Shown here: positions 18,492 through 27,664 of the stretch, one piece after another | How positions within the stretch are numbered: the first letter of the stretch is position 1 | How the letters are laid out: each line of letters starts with the position of its first letter | Source of the DNA: Halomonas sp. TA22 | Lineage (GTDB): Bacteria; Pseudomonadota; Gammaproteobacteria; Pseudomonadales; Halomonadaceae | Direction of reading: 5' to 3' | Assembly (NCBI RefSeq): GCF_013009075.1 | Contig: NZ_CP053108.1 | Span: 1,984,001-2,048,000 of the forward strand | Length of the DNA: 64,000 bases | Program-made: the position numbers and the translations under genes | Notes under the pieces: model-generated | The model's database searches: none | The model's input: only the letters and a program-made list of their open reading frames with translations | What the model was told of the DNA's origin: nothing

Positions 18492-19403
18492 GTGACGACG
18501 TCTCAGCAACTGGTGCCTGTCTTCAAGCTCTATGGCGAAACGCACCACTGGCCGACACCGGACCTGCTGCACTGCGAATCGATCGCCGAGCGCAGCCAGT
18601 TGCATAACTGGCATATCCGCACCCACCGACATGCCGATCTAGTGCATGTGCTGCACATCGCGTCGGGTGAAGTGGAGCTTGACCTCGAGGGGGTCATCCG
18701 GCCACTGCAGGGGCCAGTGCTGATCGTGATCCCGAGCATGAGCATTCACGGCTTTCGCTTCGCCCACGATATCCAGGGCCATATCATCACCCTGGCCAAG
18801 CCTCTCGCCGATCAGCTGGCCGAGCGCCTTGGCCCGCGAGGCAGCGTGCTTGCCAGAGCGGCCCACTTCACCTTGCTCGGCAAGGTTGCCACGGATATCG
18901 ATACGCTGACCACCCAGATCGCCGAGGCGTACCGCAGCCCCGGCCTGGGACGCGACCCACTGCTGCATGCGCTGATTCAGGCGTTGGCGGTACAGCTGAT
19001 GCGGCGCGCCGAGCACCAGCACTCAGTGCCCCGGGCGCCTCGCGGCAGTAGCGGAAAGCCCGACAAGGGACAGGTGCATCTGCAGAATTTCCAGGCGCTG
19101 GTCGAGGCCCGCTATCGCGAGCAACCCACCATAGAGGCGCTGGCCACCTGTCTTGGCGTGACCGGTGCGCACCTCAACACGTTATGCCGGCGCCTAGCTG
19201 GACGCAGCGCACTGCAGCTGCTGCACGAGCGCCTGCTGCTGGAAGCCAAGCGCCAGCTCATCTACACCAACATGACCATCAGCCAGATCTCCGACGGCCT
19301 GGGCTTTTCCGAACCGGCCTACTTCACTCGCTTCTTCAAGCGCAATACCGGGCTCTCGCCCAAGGGATTCAGACAGCGGCAAGGCGAGCTGGCTACTACT
19401 TGA
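18492..19403 (+). CDS. pobR: AraC-family regulator of pobA (PobR type)
   Basis: 303 residues. An N-terminal cupin-like sensor with THRHADLVHVLHIASGEVELDLEG is followed by a C-terminal AraC/XylS domain with two helix-turn-helices (IEALATCLGVTGAHLNTLCRR and ISQISDGLGFSEPAYFTRFFKR). The position opposite pobA matches the AraC-type PobR of pseudomonads, which activates pobA with 4-hydroxybenzoate. It is unlike the IclR-type PobR of Acinetobacter. The start is GTG with GAGGTGA 5 nt upstream. Confidence 0.9.
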   Translation: MTTSQQLVPVFKLYGETHHWPTPDLLHCESIAERSQLHNWHIRTHRHADLVHVLHIASGEVELDLEGVIRPLQGPVLIVIPSMSIHGFRFAHDIQGHIITLAKPLADQLAERLGPRGSVLARAAHFTLLGKVATDIDTLTTQIAEAYRSPGLGRDPLLHALIQALAVQLMRRAEHQHSVPRAPRGSSGKPDKGQVHLQNFQALVEARYREQPTIEALATCLGVTGAHLNTLCRRLAGRSALQLLHERLLLEAKRQLIYTNMTISQISDGLGFSEPAYFTRFFKRNTGLSPKGFRQRQGELATT

Positions 19404-19489
19404 AGCAAGAAAGCAATCGCCCGCACCGGCCAGACCGTGTGCGGACACAATGACGAGCGTAGCACTTATCGCAAGGCAGACCCTGAGGA

Positions 19490-20776
19490 TCAGATCAGCC
19501 AAAGCGTCAGTATCGGGAAGGCGAGCAGCAGCAGCAGGCGCAGCAGGTCAGCAACGATGAACGGCGCTACCCCACGGTAGATCTCACCCAGCGTGACATG
19601 CGGCGCCATCGCCTTGATCACGAAGACGTTCATTCCCACTGGCGGCGTCACCAAGCCCAGCTCCACGGTCAGTACGGTGAGAATGCCGAACCAGATCGGA
19701 TCGATGCCCAGCATGGTGATGATCGGGAACACCACCGGCACCGTGATCACCAGCATGGCGATCGAGTCCATGAACATGCCGAGCACGAAGTAGAGCAGCA
19801 GGATCAGCAGCAGGATCACCATGGTCGGCACTTCAAGCCCGCCCAGGTAGAGGCTGATGCTGAACGAGATGCGTGATACCGAGATGAAGTAGCCCAATGT
19901 CTCGGCCCCCACCAGCATGAAGAATACCACCGCCGAAAGGGCCAGGGTCTCCTGCACGCTGCGCCATAGCCCCGCCAGGCGCATGCCCTTGTAGATCGCG
20001 TAGAGCAGTGTGGTGAAGGCACCGACGGCAGCCCCTTCGGTCGGCGTGAAGAACCCCTGGTAGATCCCCAGGATGATGATCACGAATACACCGAAGAACG
20101 GTATCAGGCCGGCCAGCGAGCGAAACTTCTCAACGAAGGTGGTCGGCTCGCCGGGTACCGCCAACTCAGGCTTGAGGCGCATCATCACCGAGACAGTCAA
20201 CGCATAGAACAGTAGGCCCAGCAGGCCGGGAATGATTCCCGCGGCGAACATGTCGCCCACCGACTGCTCGGTGAGCACCGCATAGATCAGCAGCGCGATG
20301 CTAGGTGGAATCATGATTCCCAGGGTGCCGCCCGCCGCCAGGGTGCCGGTGGCCAGCGAGCGCTGGTAGCCGTGCTTTTCCATCTCCGGCAGCGCCACTC
20401 GCGTCATGGTGCTGGCGGTAGCCAGCGATGAGCCCGAGATCGCCGAGAAGATCCCGCAAGAGCCCACCGTGGCGATGGCCATGCCGCCCTTCCAGCCGCC
20501 GCACATGGTACGGGTGGAATTGAACAGCATGCCGGCCATACCGGAGTGGGCCGCCAGTACCCCCATCAGGATGAACATCGGAATCGCGCTGAAGCTGTAG
20601 CTCGACAGCACATCCACCGGCACCGACTTGAGCATGGCCATGGCCGCCGACCAGGAAATCACCTGGGAGAAGCCCACCACCCCGGTCAGCAACATGGCAA
20701 GTGCAACGGGAACGCGCAGCACCAGCAGTACCAGCAGGCCGATCAGCCCCAGGCCGCCTATCATCTCACTGCTCAT
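19490..20776 (-). CDS. TRAP transporter large permease (DctM)
   Basis: 428 residues with about 12 membrane spans and the DctM signature GIIPGLLGLLFYAL together with GTLGIMIPPSIALLIYAV. It forms the Na+-driven channel subunit of a tripartite ATP-independent periplasmic transporter with the upstream DctQ and DctP genes. ATG 20776 with GGGAGGTG upstream is chosen over the GTG at 20785, and it overlaps the dctQ stop by 11 bp, indicating coupled translation. Neighbouring pob and ben genes suggest an aromatic or related organic acid as substrate, but this is inference. Confidence 0.94.
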   Translation of the reverse strand: MSSEMIGGLGLIGLLVLLVLRVPVALAMLLTGVVGFSQVISWSAAMAMLKSVPVDVLSSYSFSAIPMFILMGVLAAHSGMAGMLFNSTRTMCGGWKGGMAIATVGSCGIFSAISGSSLATASTMTRVALPEMEKHGYQRSLATGTLAAGGTLGIMIPPSIALLIYAVLTEQSVGDMFAAGIIPGLLGLLFYALTVSVMMRLKPELAVPGEPTTFVEKFRSLAGLIPFFGVFVIIILGIYQGFFTPTEGAAVGAFTTLLYAIYKGMRLAGLWRSVQETLALSAVVFFMLVGAETLGYFISVSRISFSISLYLGGLEVPTMVILLLILLLYFVLGMFMDSIAMLVITVPVVFPIITMLGIDPIWFGILTVLTVELGLVTPPVGMNVFVIKAMAPHVTLGEIYRGVAPFIVADLLRLLLLLAFPILTLWLI

Positions 20777-21290
20777 TGCCGGCACCTCCCTCTACGGCGA
20801 ATACTCCGCCGAGTACGGCATGCACCAGGCTACGTGCGGTCAGCAGCGCGCACAGCACGGCGCCGCTCTGATAGATCGGGCCCATGGGCAAGCGCAAATC
20901 CTGCGTCACCTCCCCATAGGCACGCGCATCGATACCGGCTTGCCACAGGCCCACGGCGAGTACCCCGCCAAGCCCGACAAAGCCCAGCAGGAAGAAGCCG
21001 CCCAGGCGCTGTTTCAGCGCCTCGGGCAGCCGATGGCTGAAGGCTTCGACGACCACCTGACTCTTTTCGATATTGGCCGCCATCGCCGCCAGCAGTGAGA
21101 ACATCATCAGATAGCTGACGAGTTCCACGCTGCCGATGACGCTCCAGTTCAGCGCTCCACCCGAGAGCCTAAACATCATACGCATCAACACATCGATCAC
21201 GGTGATCGACATCAGCGCCAGCAGCGCGATTCCCGCCACCAGCTGGCATATCACTGCCAGCAGGTGGCTCAGGCGTAACAGCCCCTGCAT
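20766..21290 (-). CDS. TRAP transporter small permease (DctQ)
   Basis: 174 residues and four membrane spans. Typical DctQ features: LALMSITVIDVLMRMMF, EVVSYLMMFSLL-like helix 2, and a conserved acidic/aromatic loop near GEVTQDLRLPMG. It pairs with DctM in the inner membrane. ATG 21290 has GAGGAG at ideal spacing, whereas the ORF's earlier ATG at 21314 has none. dctP ends 20 bp upstream of it. Confidence 0.9.
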   Translation of the reverse strand: MQGLLRLSHLLAVICQLVAGIALLALMSITVIDVLMRMMFRLSGGALNWSVIGSVELVSYLMMFSLLAAMAANIEKSQVVVEAFSHRLPEALKQRLGGFFLLGFVGLGGVLAVGLWQAGIDARAYGEVTQDLRLPMGPIYQSGAVLCALLTARSLVHAVLGGVFAVEGGAGNEQ

Positions 21291-21310
21291 GGAAATACTC
21301 CTCGATGAGA

Positions 21311-22333
21311 TCAATTGGCAGGACAGCTATCGCGTGCATCCATGGCGGCCTGATAGACCTCGCGAGCGTTATCGAGCCCGCGACCTTCCAACTCATCAAG
21401 GTACTTTTCGATACCTGCCATGAGCGGACCGGACCACTCCTCGTTCTCGAGCGGATTATCAATCACCCGGATGGTGTGGCCAGCCTCTTCGGCATCGCGC
21501 TTGCCGGCTTCGTCCAGGGCATCGAACACACCGCCGGCCACTTCGCTCCACTGCATGCCCATGTTGTTCTCGATGGCCGCCTGCTGTTCGGGAGAGAGGC
21601 GATCGAAGGCGCGCTGGTTCATGGTCGCCACGAATACCAGCGAGTAGAACGGCACCTGGGTGTGGTAGTTGGCCAGCTCGTTGAGGCGGAACACCTTCAT
21701 GCCCTCCCAGGGGAAGCTCAGGCCATCGATCACGCCGCGCTGCAACGAGGTGTAGATATCCGGCGCCGGCATACCCACCGGCTGCGCACCGAGCTGTTCG
21801 AGCATCTCGCCGGCCACTGCGGTAGGACGTCGAATGCGTAGCCCATTGAGGTCGCTCGGCGACTGGACATCGCTGTTCACCGTATGCAGGTAGCCAGGGC
21901 CGGTGGTGAACATATAGAGCACCTTGGTGTCCTCGTATTCGCTTGCGATGTGGCCATCGTCATAAAGCGTCTGCAGGATGCAAGCACCCTGGCTTGCCGT
22001 ATCGGAGACACCGGGCAATTCGACGATCTGCGACAGCGGGAAGCGCCCCGCCGTATAGCCTTGTGCAGTGATGGCAATATCCGAAATGCCGCTGACCGTA
22101 CCTTGATAGGCGGCATCGGCCCGGCTCAGCGTCTGAGAGGGGTAGTTCTCGATGCGCAGCTCGCCTCCCGACTGCTCCTCGATGGCATTGGCCCACGCCT
22201 GGAAGATATCCTGGTTGATCGACGATCCGTCGGGCCAGAAGTGCGACATGCGCAAGGTAGTCGCGGCATTGGCGGTAGCGGAGACGCCGGCGATGGAGAG
22301 TGCCAGCAGGCAGTGGGAGAGCGTACGGTTCAT
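21311..22333 (-). CDS. TRAP transporter substrate-binding protein (DctP)
   Basis: 340 residues with a signal peptide (MNRTLSHCLLALSIAGVSATANA|A), so periplasmic. DctP family features are TLRMSHFWPDGSSINQD, the LNGLRIRRPTAVAGEMLEQLGAQPVGMPAPDIYTSLQRGVIDG block whose Arg binds the carboxylate of the substrate, and DELEGRGLDN. Strong GGAGG upstream of the ATG. First gene of the dctPQM operon; a palindromic operator-like site lies 35-53 bp upstream of the start. The substrate is unknown but a carboxylate is expected. Confidence 0.94.
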   Translation of the reverse strand: MNRTLSHCLLALSIAGVSATANAATTLRMSHFWPDGSSINQDIFQAWANAIEEQSGGELRIENYPSQTLSRADAAYQGTVSGISDIAITAQGYTAGRFPLSQIVELPGVSDTASQGACILQTLYDDGHIASEYEDTKVLYMFTTGPGYLHTVNSDVQSPSDLNGLRIRRPTAVAGEMLEQLGAQPVGMPAPDIYTSLQRGVIDGLSFPWEGMKVFRLNELANYHTQVPFYSLVFVATMNQRAFDRLSPEQQAAIENNMGMQWSEVAGGVFDALDEAGKRDAEEAGHTIRVIDNPLENEEWSGPLMAGIEKYLDELEGRGLDNAREVYQAAMDARDSCPAN

Positions 22334-22367
22334 GGGAACCTCCAGGGAGAGTTATTATGACAACCAA

Positions 22368-22386
22368 TTGTTCGCATAGTGAACAA
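22368..22386. promoter_or_regulatory. palindromic operator upstream of dctPQM
   Basis: TTGTTC-N7-GAACAA perfect inverted repeat with a third GTTCGAA-like half-site 4 bp further on (22389-22395). It lies 35 bp upstream of dctP. This resembles operators of IclR- or GntR-type regulators of aromatic and acid catabolism. No such regulator gene is in the window. Confidence 0.5.
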
Positions 22387-22461
22387 CAGTTCGAAGCATA
22401 ATGTGAAAATACTCCACCTGCGCGCCGGGCGATAACCCACTTTGGTCTATGAGGCGCAGCA

Positions 22462-22629
22462 TCATCGATTGCCAATCATGGCCAGTGCAACACCATCTGA
22501 AGTCGGCTCATTATAGAAAGAGGCAATCGATAAAATTTCTTGGACTTCTGCAAGATTGAAGAAAGACTTTGGTCCTGCTAGACAGGCGTCGACCGAGCTT
22601 CGCAACGAGAGGGCTGGCACGATAGCCAT
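22462..22629 (-). other. possible 55-codon ORF or gene remnant between benE and dctP
   Basis: The 307-bp stretch between the benE gene and dctP holds the palindrome above and one minus-strand frame starting MAIVPALSLRSS and ending SDGVALAMIGNR. It has no convincing ribosome-binding site, and its codon use is less GC-rich than neighbours. The segment EVQEILSIASFYNE faintly resembles the C-terminus of carboxymuconolactone-decarboxylase-like proteins, but this is not enough for an assignment. It could be a degraded catabolic gene or chance. Confidence 0.25.
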
Positions 22630-22640
22630 ATTTTCAATTC

Positions 22641-23855
22641 TCAACGAGAGCTGACACGAGCGCCTTTGGGCTTGAGCAAGCCCATGCTCTTGTCGCGCCT
22701 GGCATGCAGCACACCATAAGCGGCGCAGCCGATCACTACTCCCCAGAAGGCCGACCCCAGCCCAAACAGGCTCATGCCCGAAGCGGTGGCCAGGAAAGTG
22801 ATCATCGACGCTTCGAGATGCTGCTTTTCCGCCGCGGCTGCGGTGATATTGGCGGTAATCGCACCAATCAGCGCCAATCCGGCCAGCAGTGCCACGAAGG
22901 TGCCGGGCAGTGAGGTAAACAAAAGCACTATACTGCCTGAGAACATGGCGCCGAGCAGATAGAAGACACCGTTGGCTACCCCCGCCACGTAGCGCTTGCC
23001 GGGGTCCGGGTGCGCCTCCTTGCCTGTGCATAGCGCCGCAGTAATCGCCGCCACCACAGTGGTAATCCCACCAAACAGCGCCATGGGTATCGATACCAGA
23101 CTTGCGGCTGTCAGTATCGGCCTAGCCTGTGTGTCATAACCTGCCCCACGCAAAATTGCCATTCCCGGCAGGAACTGTCCGGTAAGGCTGACCAGCGCCA
23201 ACGGGATGGCCAGGCTGAGCGTGGTACTAAGCGTCCACTCGGGACGAATCAATTGTGGCTGAGCCAACTGCCAGGAGACACCTTGGAGACTGGCGCCTTC
23301 AAACAGCACTGCCAAGGCGATACCCGCGATCAGCAAAAGCACCAGGAAGTAGCGCGGCGACAGCCGCTTGAAGACCAAATAGGCGGCCAACATGCCAATC
23401 GCCAGCAAAGGTGCGCTCTCCAGTGAAGTGAAGACCCCGATACCGAACTGAAAGAGAATCCCGGCCATCATCGCCGCGGCAATCCCCGGCGGGATCAGCC
23501 GGATGATGCGATCGAAGGAGCCGCTGAGACCGATGACCAAGATAATCGCCGCCGCAGTGAGATAGGCCCCCACCGCCTCGTTTAGTGAAAGCCCTGGGAA
23601 CAGCGTTACCAACAGTGCCGTGCCTGGTGCCGACCAGGCGGTGACTACCGGTACCTTGAGCCACAAGCTGAGGCCTATCCCGGACACGGCCGCGCCGATC
23701 GAGATCGCCCATATCCAGGAGCTCATCATGGCAGCGGAGACTTCGGCACTCTGCGCCGCCTGAAAGAAAATCGCCAGCGGGCCGGCATAGGAGATCATCA
23801 CCGCCACGAAGCCGGCGGTGATGGCGGGAAACGACCAGTCGCTGCGCAAAGACAT
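22641..23855 (-). CDS. benE: benzoate/H+ symporter BenE
   Basis: 404 residues, about 12 membrane spans. BenE hallmarks: SAPGTALLVTL, GLSGSFDRIIRLIPPGIAAAMMAGILFQFG, and the loop ALCTGKEAHPDPGKRYVAG. It imports benzoate for the BenABCD pathway. ATG 23855 has GGGAGC at good spacing; the upstream GTG at 23882 lacks one. It is separated from the second BenE-family gene by a terminator-like hairpin, so it may have its own promoter. Confidence 0.92.
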   Translation of the reverse strand: MSLRSDWSFPAITAGFVAVMISYAGPLAIFFQAAQSAEVSAAMMSSWIWAISIGAAVSGIGLSLWLKVPVVTAWSAPGTALLVTLFPGLSLNEAVGAYLTAAAIILVIGLSGSFDRIIRLIPPGIAAAMMAGILFQFGIGVFTSLESAPLLAIGMLAAYLVFKRLSPRYFLVLLLIAGIALAVLFEGASLQGVSWQLAQPQLIRPEWTLSTTLSLAIPLALVSLTGQFLPGMAILRGAGYDTQARPILTAASLVSIPMALFGGITTVVAAITAALCTGKEAHPDPGKRYVAGVANGVFYLLGAMFSGSIVLLFTSLPGTFVALLAGLALIGAITANITAAAAEKQHLEASMITFLATASGMSLFGLGSAFWGVVIGCAAYGVLHARRDKSMGLLKPKGARVSSR

Positions 23856-23888
23856 CTTCAAGCTCCCATGTTGATGAGCCACAGCAGG

Positions 23889-23921
23889 AAAAAAGCCCGC
23901 ACTGTCGCAACAGAAACGGGC
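23889..23921 (-). terminator. terminator after the upstream BenE-family gene
   Basis: Minus strand: GCCCG, a 17-nt loop region, CGGGC, then TTTTTT. It lies between the stop of the 23982-25217 gene and the start of benE, and should end or attenuate the ben transcript before benE. Confidence 0.65.
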
Positions 23922-23981
23922 AAGGAGGATACGTGGGTTAGCCGGGCAGGCTGACTCGAATAAAGAGGCGGAGGCAAGCCA

Positions 23982-25217
23982 TCAGGTCACCGCCTCTCGC
24001 TTCACCGTGAATTCGAAGTCCTTGGTCTCGAAGATCATCGAAATCATCACACCCAGCACCAGAGCCCAGAAGGAGGAGCCAATCTCAAGAATCTGAATGC
24101 CCGAGGCGGCAATCAGAAAGGCAAATAGCGCTCCCATTTCATGTTTCTTGCCCGAAAAAGCGATTGACAGGGAGGAAGTGATGACCCGAACCAGAGCAAG
24201 GCCGGCGATGATAGCGATGAAGTAGCCTGGCGTGGCCTCGAGCAGGCTGACTACATAGCCATAGAAGGGTGCGCAAACCACGAAGATCGCTCCAGCAATG
24301 ACGGCCGCTACCCAGCGTTTGTTCGGATCGCCCGCCTCCGGCGAGGAGCAGATACCCGTCATCGGCGCGGCAATACAGGTACTGTGTAGGTTGAAGAAGG
24401 ACGAAATCATGGTACCCAGGCCGCCCACGGCGGTGATGGCATTGGCCGGCACCTCCTTGTAACCCATGCCCTTCACCAACCCCACACCGGCCGGCGTCTC
24501 CATTCCCACTAGAATGATCGCCAACGGCAATCCATAGGCGAGAAAGGCCGAAAGAGTGAACTCGGGCACGATGAATTCAGGGAAGCGAACCGTGGCCTGA
24601 ATACCGGAAAAGTCGACGCCGGTGAACATCAGGTAGGCGATACCGGCGCCCATGGAAACGAGCAATGGCGGTACCTTGCGAAACAGCCTGGCCGAGAGGA
24701 AGAAGGAGAGAATCATGATCGCTGCCGGCAACATGGCGTTCTCCAGTGGACGAACCATGTTGAGGCCGAAGTTAAGCAGGATCCCGCCGATCATGCCCAT
24801 GACGATAGGCATGGGAATTAGCCGCATGACCGCCGACATGACCCCGGTAAGTCCTGCCACCAAGGAGATGGCCCCAGCGATCAGGGTTGCGCCCAAGGCG
24901 GCTTCAAGGCCCACCGTAGGGATCACTGCGGCAAACAGTAGCGCGCCGGGGATCGAATTGGCCATCGGCAATGGCAACCGGTAGTAGGCCGGCATGAACA
25001 GGCCGAACAGTCCATTGATCATTAGATAGCTGATGACCCAGATCATGATGAACGAGGAGTCGAGGCCGGCGGCGGTACCGGCACTGATGTGGATGACACC
25101 GGCACTAAGGCCGAAGATACCGGCGACCAGACCGGCGCTGATGTTGTCGGGAGAGAGGTCTCTGATGAAATCAGAGGGTGCGTGTCGAAGGCTGACGCCT
25201 CTTTCGATATGTTTCAC
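23982..25217 (-). CDS. second BenE-family permease
   Basis: 411 residues, about 11-12 membrane spans, same family as BenE: MPMANSIPGALLFAAVIP corresponds to the SAPGTA region, RLIPMPIVMGMIGGILLNFG to the second motif, and TGICSSPEAGDPNKRWVAAV to the CTGKEAHPDPGKRY loop, with Lys-Glu and His changed. Such paralogues in ben clusters may carry benzoate or a related aromatic acid. GTG start with GGAG 7 nt upstream. It follows benD by 88 bp on the same strand; AT-rich sequence there may hold a promoter. Confidence 0.88.
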   Translation of the reverse strand: MKHIERGVSLRHAPSDFIRDLSPDNISAGLVAGIFGLSAGVIHISAGTAAGLDSSFIMIWVISYLMINGLFGLFMPAYYRLPLPMANSIPGALLFAAVIPTVGLEAALGATLIAGAISLVAGLTGVMSAVMRLIPMPIVMGMIGGILLNFGLNMVRPLENAMLPAAIMILSFFLSARLFRKVPPLLVSMGAGIAYLMFTGVDFSGIQATVRFPEFIVPEFTLSAFLAYGLPLAIILVGMETPAGVGLVKGMGYKEVPANAITAVGGLGTMISSFFNLHSTCIAAPMTGICSSPEAGDPNKRWVAAVIAGAIFVVCAPFYGYVVSLLEATPGYFIAIIAGLALVRVITSSLSIAFSGKKHEMGALFAFLIAASGIQILEIGSSFWALVLGVMISMIFETKDFEFTVKREAVT

Positions 25218-25305
25218 GGCATGCTCCAGGGTATATTGTCATTAGTATTATTAGCGTGCTACAAGATTGCAGCGTCAGGGTAGCCTAGGACACCGCAAGG
25301 TCTGA

Positions 25306-26097
25306 CTAGCCCAGATCGCCACCAGCGACTGGTACCACCGTGCCGGTGATATAGCTGGCATCGTCGGAAGCCAGAAAGAGAATCGGGCCGGCCTGCTCAT
25401 CGAGGGTGCCGTAGCGGCCCATGAAGCTAGTGGCCTTGGTCTGGTCGATGAGCTGCTGGTACCAACCTTTCTCCTGCTCGCTCTGCTCGGCGCTGTTGCG
25501 TGGAGTGATGCGTGGCGGTGCCTCGGTACCGCCGGGCGCGGTGGCATTCACGCGAATGCCGTGCTCGGCGTACTCGTAGGCCAGCGCCACGGTCATGGCG
25601 TTAACGCCCCCCTTGGCTGCGGCATAGGGCACGCGCATCAGGCCGCGCGTGGCCACCGAGGAGACATTGACGATATTACCGCCACTCTCGAGCAGGTGTG
25701 GCAGTGCCGCCCGGCAGCACCACAGCGTGGGAAATAGCGAACGGCGTACCTCGGCCTCGATCTGCTCGGGCTGATAGTGCTCATAGGGCTGAGCCCAGAT
25801 GGTGCCACCAACGTTGTTGATCAGGATGTCGAGACGCCCGAAGTGCGCATGGACCTGCGACATCACGCCTTGGGCGCCCTCCCAGGTCTCCAGATCGGCC
25901 TGAATGGCGATGGCATCGGCGCCCTGTTCGCGCAGTTCATTGACGACGTCATTGATATAATCGGCCCGGTCGACCAGTGCCAGGCGCGCGCCCTCCGTGG
26001 CGGCGCGCTCGGCAACTCGCCGTCCGATGCCTTGGGCGGCGCCAGTGATCACCATTACCTGGTCCTGGAAACGCAAGCCTTGGAAACGCGCACTCAT
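25306..26097 (-). CDS. benD: benzoate cis-diol dehydrogenase BenD
   Basis: 263-residue classical SDR. Cofactor motif TGAAQGIG is at about 19-26, NNVGG follows, the catalytic Ser sits in NVSSVATRG and Tyr-x3-Lys in YAAAKGG. It oxidises and decarboxylates 1,6-dihydroxycyclohexa-2,4-diene-1-carboxylate to catechol with NAD+. The start overlaps the benC stop by 4 bp (ATGA). Catechol-cleaving cat genes are not in the window. Confidence 0.93.
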   Translation of the reverse strand: MSARFQGLRFQDQVMVITGAAQGIGRRVAERAATEGARLALVDRADYINDVVNELREQGADAIAIQADLETWEGAQGVMSQVHAHFGRLDILINNVGGTIWAQPYEHYQPEQIEAEVRRSLFPTLWCCRAALPHLLESGGNIVNVSSVATRGLMRVPYAAAKGGVNAMTVALAYEYAEHGIRVNATAPGGTEAPPRITPRNSAEQSEQEKGWYQQLIDQTKATSFMGRYGTLDEQAGPILFLASDDASYITGTVVPVAGGDLG

Positions 26098-27128
26098 GCG
26101 ACTACCTCGCTCGCCGGCGTCATGCTCGGGGCGAACTTCTCGTAGTGGAAGCTGGCCGGAGTGATGCCCTGCTCACGGAAATGCTTGAGCACCGCATCGA
26201 CCATCGGCGGGGGTCCGCACAGGTAGACGTCCACCTCGCCACCATGCAGAAGCTCGGGGGCCATATGGTGAGTGACGTAGCCCTTACGCGAATGCGTGCT
26301 CGCCTCGTCGGCGACCACCGTGGTGTAGCTGAAGCTGGGCAGCTTCTCGACATAGATGTCGAGCTCATCGAGCTTGACCAGGTGGTCGTCGAAGCTGACG
26401 CCGTAGACCAGATGGACCGGCTGATCGCAGCCCTTCTCCTCGAGCTGCTTGAGCATGGCCAAAAACGGCGCCAGACCGGTGCCGCCAGCCAGCATCAGCA
26501 ATGGGCGCTTGACCTCGCGCAGATAGAAGCTGCCAAGCGGTCCGGTCATGGTCAGATGATTGCCGGGCTGGGCACGGCCGGCCAGATAGCCGCTCATCAG
26601 CCCTTCCGGCACGTTGCGGATCAGGAAGCTGGCGCGCGGCTCCCCGGGCTTGGAGCTGAACGAGTAGGAGCGCGTCTCATCGCTTCCCGGCACCTGAATG
26701 TTGACGTACTGTCCCGGCAGGAAAACGATCCCCTCTTCGAGATCCAGGTCGACGACCAGCTCGAGGCTATCGTCGGAGAGCTGCTCGACCGCCGCCACGT
26801 TGCCGCCCAGCTCGCCGACCTGGGTCTTGCACAGCGTGGAGGCCACCGGCACCTGGATCACGCAGTCCGACGAGGGCACCATCTGGCAGGTGAGCACCAT
26901 GCCTTCGGCCTCCTCCTCCTCGGACAGCGCTTCTTCCAGGTATTCATCGCCCATGTCGAAGGCGCCCTGCTCGCAATGACCCTTGCAGGTACCGCAGACG
27001 CCGTCGGAACAGTCCATCGGCAGGTTGACCTTCTGCCGGTAGGCGGCGTCGAGGACCGTCTCGCCCTCCTTGCAGCCGATGAAGCGGGTTACGCCGTCTT
27101 CGAAATTGAGGGCTATCGTGTAGTTCAT
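26094..27128 (-). CDS. benC: benzoate 1,2-dioxygenase reductase BenC
   Basis: 344 residues. An N-terminal chloroplast-type [2Fe-2S] ferredoxin has cysteines at 40, 45, 48 and 81 (MDCSDGVCGTCKG and LTCQM). A FAD-binding barrel (RSYSFSSKPG) and an NAD-binding domain (MLAGGTGLAPFLAML, CGPPPMV) follow. It passes electrons from NADH to the BenAB oxygenase. ATG 27128 has GAGGAG 6 nt upstream. Confidence 0.95.
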   Translation of the reverse strand: MNYTIALNFEDGVTRFIGCKEGETVLDAAYRQKVNLPMDCSDGVCGTCKGHCEQGAFDMGDEYLEEALSEEEEAEGMVLTCQMVPSSDCVIQVPVASTLCKTQVGELGGNVAAVEQLSDDSLELVVDLDLEEGIVFLPGQYVNIQVPGSDETRSYSFSSKPGEPRASFLIRNVPEGLMSGYLAGRAQPGNHLTMTGPLGSFYLREVKRPLLMLAGGTGLAPFLAMLKQLEEKGCDQPVHLVYGVSFDDHLVKLDELDIYVEKLPSFSYTTVVADEASTHSRKGYVTHHMAPELLHGGEVDVYLCGPPPMVDAVLKHFREQGITPASFHYEKFAPSMTPASEVVA

Positions 27129-27159
27129 GCTCGTCTCCTCTCCCACCGGTCGCTATCGA

Positions 27160-27651
27160 TCAGATGTGATAGACGTCGATGACCTGGTGGATATAGTCGT
27201 TGTTGAGCACCACCTTCTTGTAAGTGATCAGCGGCCTATCGCCGGACACGTCCAAGGTGTAGAAGGAGGTGCCGAAAAAAGCGCTGGACTGTTGATAGCG
27301 ATGGCTCAGGGTGTGCCAGTTGAAGCGCAGCTCGACCGTATCGCCTTCCTGGCTGAGCACCTCCAGGTTCGAGACCTGGTGCGTGGTACGCGGCTCGGGA
27401 ATGCTGGTGGCCCCGGAACGCTCGGTCTTGATGCGATAGACGCGATCCTCCAGCCCCTCGCGGCTGGGGTAGTAGATCAGCGATATCTCGCTGTGCGGAT
27501 CGCGGGTCAACTCATCGTCGTCGTCCCAAGCCGGCATCCAGAACACCACCTTCTTGCTGTAGCAGGTCAGCCACTCGTCCCACTCACGGTCGTCGAGCAG
27601 GCGCGCTTCCCGATGGACGAAGGCTTGGATATCGAGATAATTCATGCTCAT
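27160..27651 (-). CDS. benB: benzoate 1,2-dioxygenase small subunit BenB
   Basis: 163-residue beta subunit of an aromatic ring-hydroxylating dioxygenase (SnoaL-like fold), with the family pattern FVHREARLLDDREWDEWLTCY and WMPAWDDDDELT. It has a structural role in the alpha3beta3 oxygenase. It lies 13 bp after benA and 31 bp before benC in the benABCD operon. Confidence 0.95.
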   Translation of the reverse strand: MSMNYLDIQAFVHREARLLDDREWDEWLTCYSKKVVFWMPAWDDDDELTRDPHSEISLIYYPSREGLEDRVYRIKTERSGATSIPEPRTTHQVSNLEVLSQEGDTVELRFNWHTLSHRYQQSSAFFGTSFYTLDVSGDRPLITYKKVVLNNDYIHQVIDVYHI

Positions 27652-27664
27652 GGTGTGCCCTTCC

